Shown one piece after another: positions 17,893 to 25,186 of a DNA stretch of 64,000 bases (position 1 is the stretch's first letter; every line of letters starts with the position of its first letter). Position numbers and translations under genes: made by a program. The DNA comes from Alphaproteobacteria bacterium RIFCSPHIGHO2_01_FULL_41_14 (GTDB lineage Bacteria > Pseudomonadota > Alphaproteobacteria > UBA7879 > UBA5542). Where the stretch lies: assembly GCA_001767855.1 (NCBI GenBank), contig MEMF01000002.1, positions 743,493-807,492 of the forward strand, written 5' to 3'. The notes under the pieces are model-generated. The model worked only from the letters and a program-made list of their open reading frames with translations, was not told the DNA's origin and searched no databases.

Positions 17893-19120
17893 GGCTCTCC
17901 ACCTCCCTATCCATCGAGATCTCCGAGTATCTGAGGTATCCCTTGATGGGATTGAGAGCATAGGCAGCATATCCACATTGACATCTGGTTTCTATTTGTT
18001 GAGAAAGGGTAGATAAAGAAATCGTCCTCTTCATGTCTTCCTCTGGCTTCCTTTCCCTTGTTTGCCCCTCTTTCAAAAGTCCTACACACACAGGAATTCC
18101 TTCTCTACAAAACAAACATCCAGAAACGGGAATGTTCCCCAAAAAATCCATGGCGATTAAAGTCCCCATCAGCCAATTGACAGATCCATTGGCCACCACA
18201 ATAGACCCACTTCCCAACCAAGAATGAAAAGCCCCAATACCTTCATACGACAGAACCAGATCGTTGCAGAACGATTTGGGTAAGGGAAGACTCCCTAAGC
18301 CGCTTGGAAAAATAAAATTCAAATGAGACCATCCACCCCTGACCCCGCCCGCATACTGTTCGAGACTTGAGCGTAAAGAAACCCCAAAACTTTCCTCAAC
18401 CACACATGGCTGGTTCACATGTCCTGAAAAAGAAAAGACTTTTGTGCCGGTACTGTGCGGCGTTCCTAAAGCAGAAAACCACTCTCCCCCTCTTCTGAGG
18501 ATGGTGGGAATAGTCGCCAATGTTTCCACCTTATGAATCAAGACGGGCTGACCAAACAACGTGCCCCTGGGTTGTTTCTCTCCCGCCAAAGAATCCGTCA
18601 GGACATCGTCACTGTAGGATACATAGTCGGTAGACCCCATATGCACCTGCAAATGGAAGGAAAAACCTGTGCCTAGAATGTTCTGTCCCAATAACCCTAC
18701 CGCATAACATTCGTCCAGCGCTTTCTGGATCAGAGAAAATGCCCGCCTTTGATCAGCAGCCACATAAAAATACCCAGAGGCACTCCCCACCATAAAAGCC
18801 GCTAACAAGGCACCCTCTATGATTTTATAAGTTTCATAGTAAATCAGATGTAAAAATCCCACCTCTCCAGGCACGGCCCGACTTGCATCAATGACTAAAA
18901 TAGGGTTTCTTCCTAAAGGTTGCCACTTTTCAGATAGAAGGGGTGCTTTATGATCTCTTTCCCTGACTTTCGATAAAGAAATCTCCTTTTGCAAATTTTT
19001 CTTTCCCCGATTCAAGAGTTCTGCAAGATCTGCCCAATCCCCCTGCTGGCGAGATTGTTCCAAGTTTAATTCTTGCTGTGTCAAAAGATTTTTAAAAATT
19101 TTAGGGGAATTAGACATCAT
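17882..19120 (-). CDS. nuoF: Complex I subunit NuoF with degenerate FMN/NADH site
   Basis: Colinear similarity to alphaproteobacterial NuoF is clear: IEGALLAAFMVG, ALDECYAVGLLG, ETLATIPTILRRGGEWF, SGHVNQPCVVEE and YAGGVRGGW. Normally this subunit binds NADH, FMN and cluster N3. Here the GRGGAGFPTG flavin/nucleotide loop is absent (residues about 48-72). NADE(S/G)EP is IDASRAVP (77-84), and ICGEETALLESLEG is VSYSDDVLTDSLAG. The segment before the Val-Glu-Thr-Leu block is shortened. SCGQCTPCREG is PVSGCLFCREG, dropping the first N3 cysteine. The frame is uninterrupted over 412 codons. I infer that the protein is made but cannot oxidise NADH in the usual way. Confidence 0.9.
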   Translation of the reverse strand: MMSNSPKIFKNLLTQQELNLEQSRQQGDWADLAELLNRGKKNLQKEISLSKVRERDHKAPLLSEKWQPLGRNPILVIDASRAVPGEVGFLHLIYYETYKIIEGALLAAFMVGSASGYFYVAADQRRAFSLIQKALDECYAVGLLGQNILGTGFSFHLQVHMGSTDYVSYSDDVLTDSLAGEKQPRGTLFGQPVLIHKVETLATIPTILRRGGEWFSALGTPHSTGTKVFSFSGHVNQPCVVEESFGVSLRSSLEQYAGGVRGGWSHLNFIFPSGLGSLPLPKSFCNDLVLSYEGIGAFHSWLGSGSIVVANGSVNWLMGTLIAMDFLGNIPVSGCLFCREGIPVCVGLLKEGQTRERKPEEDMKRTISLSTLSQQIETRCQCGYAAYALNPIKGYLRYSEISMDREVESHVL

Positions 19121-19692
19121 TTCTTATTCTGTGAGGGTCTATAAGGATTACGCACAACAGTGGTGTCTTTTGGAGAAATAGAGGATTCTTCTCCGGATAA
19201 ATTTTGGAGCCAAAAAACCATTTTCGTGGGGGTTAAGCCTGCTCTTTGATCCTGATTTATTTTAGCAATGGGGCCTTCTGTGCACTGATTAAAGCAAGAT
19301 TTCTTGGTCAAGGAAAACCGTCCATCAATTGTTTTCGTGCCACACGGAAGGCCTAACCATTTTTCACACGCTTTCATGATTTCTCCCCCTCCTCGCAGTA
19401 AACACGGTAAAGAAGTACAGATACTCACAGCGGCAGATACTTTCTCCTCTCTCTTCTTGTATCCCAAATCATTTCTCATCACCTCTGTTAGAAAGCGGGG
19501 AGAAACGCCACAACAATAGGAAACAGCTTTGATTGTCTCTTGAATCTGGGCTTCCTCCATCTCGGGCGACAACAGAAGAAATAGAATTTCTCTCGTGGCC
19601 GCTTTTTCGGCCCCTTTGGGATACTTTTTTAAGAGTGCCTGTAACATTTTTTGTTGGTCTAAAGAAAGGCAGCTTACAAAAGGAAGATTCAT
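19117..19692 (-). CDS. nuoE: Complex I subunit NuoE
   Basis: This 191-residue thioredoxin-fold subunit carries the [2Fe-2S] cluster N1a. The ligand pattern is intact, CTSLPC (C-x4-C) followed by CFNQC (C-x3-C), with the flanking LLRGGGEIMKA and GRFSL segments of the family. The first 85 residues form the usual helical domain. It overlaps nuoD upstream and nuoF downstream by ATGA junctions. Its good preservation next to a degraded NuoF is notable. Confidence 0.93.
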   Translation of the reverse strand: MNLPFVSCLSLDQQKMLQALLKKYPKGAEKAATREILFLLLSPEMEEAQIQETIKAVSYCCGVSPRFLTEVMRNDLGYKKREEKVSAAVSICTSLPCLLRGGGEIMKACEKWLGLPCGTKTIDGRFSLTKKSCFNQCTEGPIAKINQDQRAGLTPTKMVFWLQNLSGEESSISPKDTTVVRNPYRPSQNKK

Positions 19693-20867
19693 CGATCCAC
19701 CTCTGCGGAGTAAATATCAAAGGATGCCAAGAGGACCGGCAAATCTGAAAAGGCGTATCCCTTCAACAGAGATTCCAAAGCCTGAAGATTAAAAAAACTG
19801 GGAGCCCGTACTCGCACGCGATCAAAAGCGTTGGATCCGTTAGACGACAGAAACAATCCTATTTCCCCTCGCGCGCCCTCAATCTCCACGTAAGTGCGTG
19901 AGGGTGGTAAATGTGCCCCTTCACTAAAGAGTTTATAATGGCAGATTAACGCTTCCATAGAGTGATTGATACGTTTTTTCAAAGGGATTTTAAGCTTGTT
20001 TTCTGGGTGGCATACCTCTCCTTGAGGCAAAAGATCAAGACACTGCTCTATAATGGAAACACTCTGAATCATTTCTTCAAGACAGAGGGCGGTTCGCTCA
20101 AAACTATCCCCATGAACGCCCACCGGGATTTTAAATTCAAGACGATCATACACATCATACGGTTGGGTTCGACGCAAATCCCAGGCAACCCGAGATGCCC
20201 GCAACGCAGGCCCGGATAATCCCCACGAGATAGCTTCCATCTCTGACAAAACGCCAACCTGAATGGTGCGCAATTTAAAAACTGCATTGTTCAAAAGGGC
20301 AGATTTGATATCTTCAACTTTTTTTCCAATCTCTTTCATCGTAGACTTAATCTTTTTCAACAGATCATTTGGAAAATCCGACGTCACCCCCCCCGGTATA
20401 AGAAATACATGATGTGTCTCACGTATCTCTAAAAACAGACTATCTAACTTCTCCCCCAAATTTAAAGACCAGAAAGAGATTAAATTAAAATCAATGCTTT
20501 CCGCAATGGAGGCGATTTGATTTAAGTGGCAAACGATCCGACCCATTTCTGCCAGCATGACACGAATAAATTGCCCTCGTATAGGTGGGTCAAGAGTCAA
20601 TATTTTCTCAACGCCCAAAGCCAGCGCATAAGAAAGTCCATAAGGGGTTAAAAAATTCCGATCAGCGTTCTCTAGAATTTTTTGAACCTGCAAGAGGGGT
20701 TTGTCCTCGAGCACTTTCTCAAGACCTTTATGGGTAAACCCCACATAACACGTGTTTTTTTGAATAGCCTCGCCATCCAGCTTCAGCATAAACCGCAACA
20801 TTCCCTTAATGGCGGGATGATAGGGCCCAAAATTCACCCGTTGAAAGGCAGAAGTATCTTGGTTCAT
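19689..20867 (-). CDS. nuoD: Complex I subunit NuoD with altered quinone site
   Basis: This is the 49-kDa-type subunit that, with NuoB, forms the ubiquinone-reduction site near cluster N2. It is identified by NFGPYHP, LRASRVAWDLRRTQPYDVYD, MEALICHYKLFSEG and the terminal EVDR. The first-strand motif HPAAHG reads HPAIKG, with Lys replacing the quinone-site His. The RLDY segment reads DRNF, with Phe replacing the Tyr that hydrogen-bonds the quinone headgroup. I chose the ATG at 20865-20867, which overlaps the nuoC stop (ATGA), rather than the ATG three codons upstream. It is 392 residues and otherwise full length. Confidence 0.92.
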   Translation of the reverse strand: MNQDTSAFQRVNFGPYHPAIKGMLRFMLKLDGEAIQKNTCYVGFTHKGLEKVLEDKPLLQVQKILENADRNFLTPYGLSYALALGVEKILTLDPPIRGQFIRVMLAEMGRIVCHLNQIASIAESIDFNLISFWSLNLGEKLDSLFLEIRETHHVFLIPGGVTSDFPNDLLKKIKSTMKEIGKKVEDIKSALLNNAVFKLRTIQVGVLSEMEAISWGLSGPALRASRVAWDLRRTQPYDVYDRLEFKIPVGVHGDSFERTALCLEEMIQSVSIIEQCLDLLPQGEVCHPENKLKIPLKKRINHSMEALICHYKLFSEGAHLPPSRTYVEIEGARGEIGLFLSSNGSNAFDRVRVRAPSFFNLQALESLLKGYAFSDLPVLLASFDIYSAEVDR

Positions 20868-21514
20868 TCCACCCATTCCTCCTCAGGGATCGTTTTTGGC
20901 GCTTCCTGAGTCTGACTTTCTGCGTGGGGGGCTTGTTTCTCTTCAAGGTGAGGTGAAGCTCCCTCCCAAGGGCTGCTCACGTCAAAGACTCGATGTTCTT
21001 GAATCAACAATAAAGGAACGGACAGAAATTTATCGGTATGCTCGTCAAAAACATAATCCATCATCCCACTGACCGGATAGTCTTTCCTCAAGGGATATCC
21101 TGCCACCCTAAAATTGGTGAGCAATCTCCTCAAGTCTCGACTGTTTTTAAAAAAGATACCAAACATTTCCCAGGCTTCCCTTTCCAGCCAGGCAGCGTTT
21201 TTATAGATCTCGGAAACGGAGGCAGTCTCGGTATTCACACGGATCAACACACGGAGACGTTGATTGTTTTTCAAACTGCGAATGACATAAATAAGATCAA
21301 ATCTTTTTTCATGATCCGGACAGTCCAGAACAATTAAATCTAAAAGCTGTTCAAATTGACAATGGGTATCATGGTGTAAGAAAGAAAGCACATTATACAA
21401 AGACTCTTCCGACGCGTGAATCTCAATATCTTTATTCTCATAAGAGACTTTTAAATTATAATTTGAAAGTCTCCTTACAATGTAATCTTCTATTTTATTT
21501 CTTACTGAAAACAC
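20864..21514 (-). CDS. nuoC: Complex I subunit NuoC
   Basis: This is the 30-kDa subunit of the peripheral arm. The family signature is well kept: AAWLEREAWEMFGIFF, DLRRLLTNF and AGYPLRKDYP. A Pro/Glu-rich tail of about 35 residues follows. The start is uncertain. A GTG at 21512-21514 lies clear of nuoB and gives 216 residues; TTG codons at 21553 and 21544 would overlap nuoB by up to 29 nt. The 3' end overlaps nuoD by four bases. Confidence 0.9.
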   Translation of the reverse strand: MFSVRNKIEDYIVRRLSNYNLKVSYENKDIEIHASEESLYNVLSFLHHDTHCQFEQLLDLIVLDCPDHEKRFDLIYVIRSLKNNQRLRVLIRVNTETASVSEIYKNAAWLEREAWEMFGIFFKNSRDLRRLLTNFRVAGYPLRKDYPVSGMMDYVFDEHTDKFLSVPLLLIQEHRVFDVSSPWEGASPHLEEKQAPHAESQTQEAPKTIPEEEWVE

Positions 21515-21524
21515 GCTGTCACTC

Positions 21525-21995
21525 TTACGAAGCTTTTTGCACAATTTTATCAAGGGCGTCTATTAGACTCTCCCGTGAGACGGGACAGCCTGGTACAAAG
21601 ACATCCACGGGCACAATTTTATTTAAGTCTCGTGCTACTGCATAGGAATAGTGCATCGCCCCTCCTCCCGCCGCACACGACCCCAAAGCCACAACCCAAC
21701 TTGGTTTTTCCATCTGGTCGTACAAATGCCGAATGATGGGGCCCATTCGATGTGTTACAGCCCCACATAAGATTAAGACGTTTGCTCTGCCTGGGTTCTG
21801 GGTGATGACCCCACTGATTTGATTGGGCTGTCCCACTTTAAGATCCTTAAGATGACCCGTACAACAAGATTGGGCATTCACTATCATCAAGGTAAGAGAT
21901 CTTCTAAGAGCCCACTTAAAGAGGGCATCGCTCACTTGAAAGGACTCCACACTCTCTTTGATGCTTTTCTGTTTTTTTTCCAAAAAAGAAATCAT
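21525..21995 (-). CDS. nuoB: Complex I subunit NuoB
   Basis: NuoB carries the terminal cluster N2 at the junction of arm and membrane. All four cysteine ligands are visible: the tandem pair in AQSCCTGH, GSCAAGGGAMHYSYAVAR and VPGCPVSRESL. The segment after the tandem pair, which usually reads AVEMM(H/Q) and helps line the quinone chamber, is TGHLKDL here, another change near the quinone site. Its start overlaps the nuoA stop by four bases. Confidence 0.93.
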   Translation of the reverse strand: MISFLEKKQKSIKESVESFQVSDALFKWALRRSLTLMIVNAQSCCTGHLKDLKVGQPNQISGVITQNPGRANVLILCGAVTHRMGPIIRHLYDQMEKPSWVVALGSCAAGGGAMHYSYAVARDLNKIVPVDVFVPGCPVSRESLIDALDKIVQKAS

Positions 21996-22339
21996 TCAAA
22001 CAATCCTTTTTTCCAGGCATAGATATATCCTGAAGAAAAAATTCCCATCATAAAAACCACAAGAAGAAGACCCAAAGGGCTAGAACTTTCACTGGAGGAC
22101 ACCCATAAAAACAAGAAAATAGAAAAAGAAATGAGAATTAAAAACAAGAGCCCCAACGTATAAAAATGAACATTGAAATCCTGATGAGAGCGAAAAGAAA
22201 ATGATTGCTCACGTTCATAAAAAGAATTTTTGATTCCAGGGCTATTCTTTATTTTTCTTAACAGTTTCACTGTCAAAATACTAAAAATAATCCCAAGACC
22301 AACATAGAAAAACCCATAAAGATGAGGGATAAGATTCAT
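21992..22339 (-). CDS. nuoA: Complex I subunit NuoA, divergent
   Basis: This small three-helix subunit is recognised by its position, size (115 residues), three membrane segments and the conserved end YIYAWKKGLFE. I chose the ATG at 22337-22339, preceded by a GGAGAGAA ribosome-binding site. The loop motif YECG reads YERE, losing the cysteine. The helix 2 motif LFDVE reads LILISF, losing both conserved carboxylates (Ile70 and Phe72 here). These residues form the first links of the proton pathway in model enzymes. It is the first gene of the nuoA-H operon. Confidence 0.82.
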   Translation of the reverse strand: MNLIPHLYGFFYVGLGIIFSILTVKLLRKIKNSPGIKNSFYEREQSFSFRSHQDFNVHFYTLGLLFLILISFSIFLFLWVSSSESSSPLGLLLVVFMMGIFSSGYIYAWKKGLFE

Positions 22340-22501
22340 GTTTTTCTCTCCATTGCCCCCATAATTTATCATACTCTCGCGCATCACAATAGGATTATCT
22401 CGTACATTTTCAGACAAAAATTCTCACTAGTGTTACGGGTGTGTTTATGGTTAAATAGTTATTGAACCTAAAGAATTTTATAAACGGGGAGACGTATCAC
22501 A

Positions 22502-24235
22502 GTGGAAGCAGTACCGGGCCAGTTTTGGGAAATATTATATTTTTTAGGAACAGCCATATTTATTTCCATTATTTGTGGTAAATTAAAAGTCACATCCGCT
22601 CTGGGATATTTAGTGGCAGGAGTCATCTTAGGCCCCTATGCCGTCAATCTTTTCAACAATGTGGAAGCCTCCAAACACATTGCCGAATTTGGGGTAGTTT
22701 TCCTGCTGTTTACCATCGGGCTTGAACTTCCCTGGGAGCGTCTTCAAGAACTAAAAAAATATGTCCTCGGAATGGGTTTTTTACAGGTATTTCTAACCTC
22801 CATTCTCATTGGATGTATTGCCTCTTACTTTGGCGCCAATCTTGAAACCTCTATTTTGTTAGGGCTTGGTCTCTCTTTTTCCTCTACAGCCGTTGTGTTA
22901 CAAATTTTGTCCGATCAAAAGGCCATCACCTCACGATTTGGCCGCATTTCTTTCTCTATTCTCTTGTTCCAAGACCTCATGGTGATTGTTGCCCTTGTCT
23001 GGATTACGCTGGCTCAAGGATCTGAAAAATCCTTTATTTCAATGCTGGGAATTTCTTCTCTCAAAGTCATCGCCGTTTTTGGTGGATTCATGGTTTTTGG
23101 CCGATATTTATTACGGCCCGTTTATCGTATTGTGGTTGCCACCCGTAACTCTGATCTTTTTTTTGCGCTGACGCTTCTCATCATTTTAGCCACAAGTTTT
23201 GCCACCGCCTATGTGGGTCTCTCTTTGGGTTTAGGCGCCTTTCTTGGAGGCCTTCTTTTAGCTGAAACAGAACACCGACACCGAGTCGAGGCCGATATTA
23301 AACCCTTTAGGTCTTTACTTTTGGGTCTCTTTTTTATGACTGTCGGCATGTCTCTAGATCCTTACCTCCTCATGAGCAAAACATCTTTTGTTTTTTCTTT
23401 CCTAAGCCTTCTTCTCTTAGCGAAAGTTTCTATTTTTCTAATCGCCTCTATGGTAATGAAGATTCCTATCAAAACTGCGATCCGTATTTCTCTGCTCTTA
23501 GCGGGAGGTAGTGAGTTTGTATTCGTCCTTTTCAAACAGGCAGAAACAGGCGGGCTCATTGAAACAGAACTGAGTCAAATTGCCTACCTCGTGGTGGTGA
23601 TGAGTATGATGTTCAGCCCTCTTCTTGACATGCTGGGCGCTTTTATTAGTAAGCGCATTGGAAAATCCGTAGGAATCTCGCTCAAGGCTGCTGCCGAAGA
23701 ATCTGTGGACATGAAAAATCACGTGATCATTGTTGGGTTCAATATGGTGGGTGAAGCGGTGCATGACCTTCTATCCATTCGATACATCCCGCACAGCATT
23801 ATAGATATGAGTGTCACCCGGGTCGCCAAAGGCCGCATGAATCACTTCCCCATTTTCTTTGGGGACGCCAAAAAAATAGAAGTCTTCCAGGCTCTCAATG
23901 CGGCAGAGGCCAAAGCGGTTGTCATTAGCTTGGAAGATTTTAATTTTTCTTCCCACGCGGTGGTTATGCTTAAAAAATATTTCCCTAAACTCAAAATTTT
24001 TGTGCGTGTCCAAGACAGTGACCAAGCCTACAAACTCCAACAAATTGGAGCAGAGCCTGTCTCCCCCGAAATGTTTGCGCCCAGCTTTCAACTGGCGTCA
24101 GCTGTCTTTGAATTGTTCGGCATGACCTCTGAGCAAGTAGATCTCATCATTGAAAAATACAGACGATCCCTGATCTCTAAAAGCAAAATGGTAAGCAGTA
24201 AATTAGGTTGGATTTCTCACACATTTAAAAAATAA
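22502..24235 (+). CDS. CPA2-family monovalent cation:proton antiporter (Kef/Ybal type)
   Basis: This 577-residue membrane protein has an N-terminal Na+/H+ exchanger domain of about 12 helices (roughly 8-385; ALGYLVAGVILGP, FLLFTIGLELPWERL, LLFQDLMVIVAL). A cytoplasmic TrkA-N nucleotide-binding domain follows (about 403-520). The dinucleotide loop reads GFNMVG in place of GxGxxG. It starts with GTG behind a GGGGAG site. Family members exchange K+ or Na+ for protons, gated by nucleotides or glutathione. It is divergent from nuoA, with 162 nt between the starts. The transported ion is not determined. Confidence 0.88.
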   Translation: MEAVPGQFWEILYFLGTAIFISIICGKLKVTSALGYLVAGVILGPYAVNLFNNVEASKHIAEFGVVFLLFTIGLELPWERLQELKKYVLGMGFLQVFLTSILIGCIASYFGANLETSILLGLGLSFSSTAVVLQILSDQKAITSRFGRISFSILLFQDLMVIVALVWITLAQGSEKSFISMLGISSLKVIAVFGGFMVFGRYLLRPVYRIVVATRNSDLFFALTLLIILATSFATAYVGLSLGLGAFLGGLLLAETEHRHRVEADIKPFRSLLLGLFFMTVGMSLDPYLLMSKTSFVFSFLSLLLLAKVSIFLIASMVMKIPIKTAIRISLLLAGGSEFVFVLFKQAETGGLIETELSQIAYLVVVMSMMFSPLLDMLGAFISKRIGKSVGISLKAAAEESVDMKNHVIIVGFNMVGEAVHDLLSIRYIPHSIIDMSVTRVAKGRMNHFPIFFGDAKKIEVFQALNAAEAKAVVISLEDFNFSSHAVVMLKKYFPKLKIFVRVQDSDQAYKLQQIGAEPVSPEMFAPSFQLASAVFELFGMTSEQVDLIIEKYRRSLISKSKMVSSKLGWISHTFKK

Positions 24236-24295
24236 CCCTTCAACTATCTTGTCCTCATCCCTTCTACCCTTTATAGTGTTTTTTTGTCGGAAACC

Positions 24296-25186
24296 ATGAA
24301 CAAACCAATTTTATTCCACCTTAAACTCATCGTTGCGCCCACGTTGGTAGATAGCTTTGTGAATCTTTTAGAGAACATATCAGAAAATGTGTCTTGGGAT
24401 GTTTCTGAAAATCCTGATCAAGATATCCGGATTGATGCCTTTGTCTCGAACAAAGAAACACTCCTCCCTTTGACACAGACAATGGTGGTAGAAACACTTT
24501 CTAGAGCTCTCAAAAGTTACAACCTTCCTTCTCCCACCGCGCTGTCCATTGAAGAGATTCCTGAGAAAAATTGGCTCCTGGAAAATCAACTCTCCTTCCC
24601 ACCTCTAGAGATTGGATCTTTCTTTATCTATGGGTCCCACTTTGAGGGAAAAATCCCAAAGCATAAATTAAGTTTAGAAATAAATGCCGCCCTTGCGTTT
24701 GGAAGTGGTGAGCATGCCAGCACCAAGGGGTGCTTACTCGCCCTTTCCTCACTCCCAGAATTTATACCCCAAAAGGGCTTAGATATGGGCTGTGGATCAG
24801 GGATTCTTGCCATGGCAGCGTCGATGTTTTTTAAGATCCCTTTCACAGCCGTGGATATAGATCCCTTCTCCATAGAGACCACGAAGGAAAACCTTAGAAA
24901 AAATAATTTGAAAACTAAAGTTTCTTGTTTTCAAAGCAACGGATATGTAAGCCTAAAAAAAGAAGAAACATTCGACCTTATTTTGTGCAATATCCTAGCA
25001 AAGCCTCTTTGCGAGATGGCGCCTCAGTTAAGGAAACATCTTCGCCCCAAAGGAATGGCTATTCTGTCAGGCCTTTTAAAGACACAGTCTCAAGAAGTGA
25101 TTGAACAACATCAAAAGTATGGGTTACAATTAACAAACAGAATTGCCATAGAAGATTGGGAGACATTAATTCTAACCCATGAATAA
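24296..25186 (+). CDS. prmA: Ribosomal protein L11 methyltransferase
   Basis: PrmA trimethylates ribosomal protein L11 using S-adenosylmethionine. The Rossmann methyltransferase core starts with DMGCGSGILAMAA (about 163-175), and the catalytic-face motif is DLILCNILAKPL. The N-terminal L11-binding domain (about 1-120) is present. I prefer the ATG at 24296; an in-frame TTG lies four codons upstream. It overlaps the following aminopeptidase gene by 8 nt. Confidence 0.93.
   Translation: MNKPILFHLKLIVAPTLVDSFVNLLENISENVSWDVSENPDQDIRIDAFVSNKETLLPLTQTMVVETLSRALKSYNLPSPTALSIEEIPEKNWLLENQLSFPPLEIGSFFIYGSHFEGKIPKHKLSLEINAALAFGSGEHASTKGCLLALSSLPEFIPQKGLDMGCGSGILAMAASMFFKIPFTAVDIDPFSIETTKENLRKNNLKTKVSCFQSNGYVSLKKEETFDLILCNILAKPLCEMAPQLRKHLRPKGMAILSGLLKTQSQEVIEQHQKYGLQLTNRIAIEDWETLILTHE

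Noticed and set aside
19689..22339. Reading nuoB-nuoD as an energy-converting hydrogenase rather than complex I
   Set aside because: NuoD lacks the paired CxxC nickel ligands at both ends, and nuoC, nuoE, nuoF and nuoG are present in complex I order.
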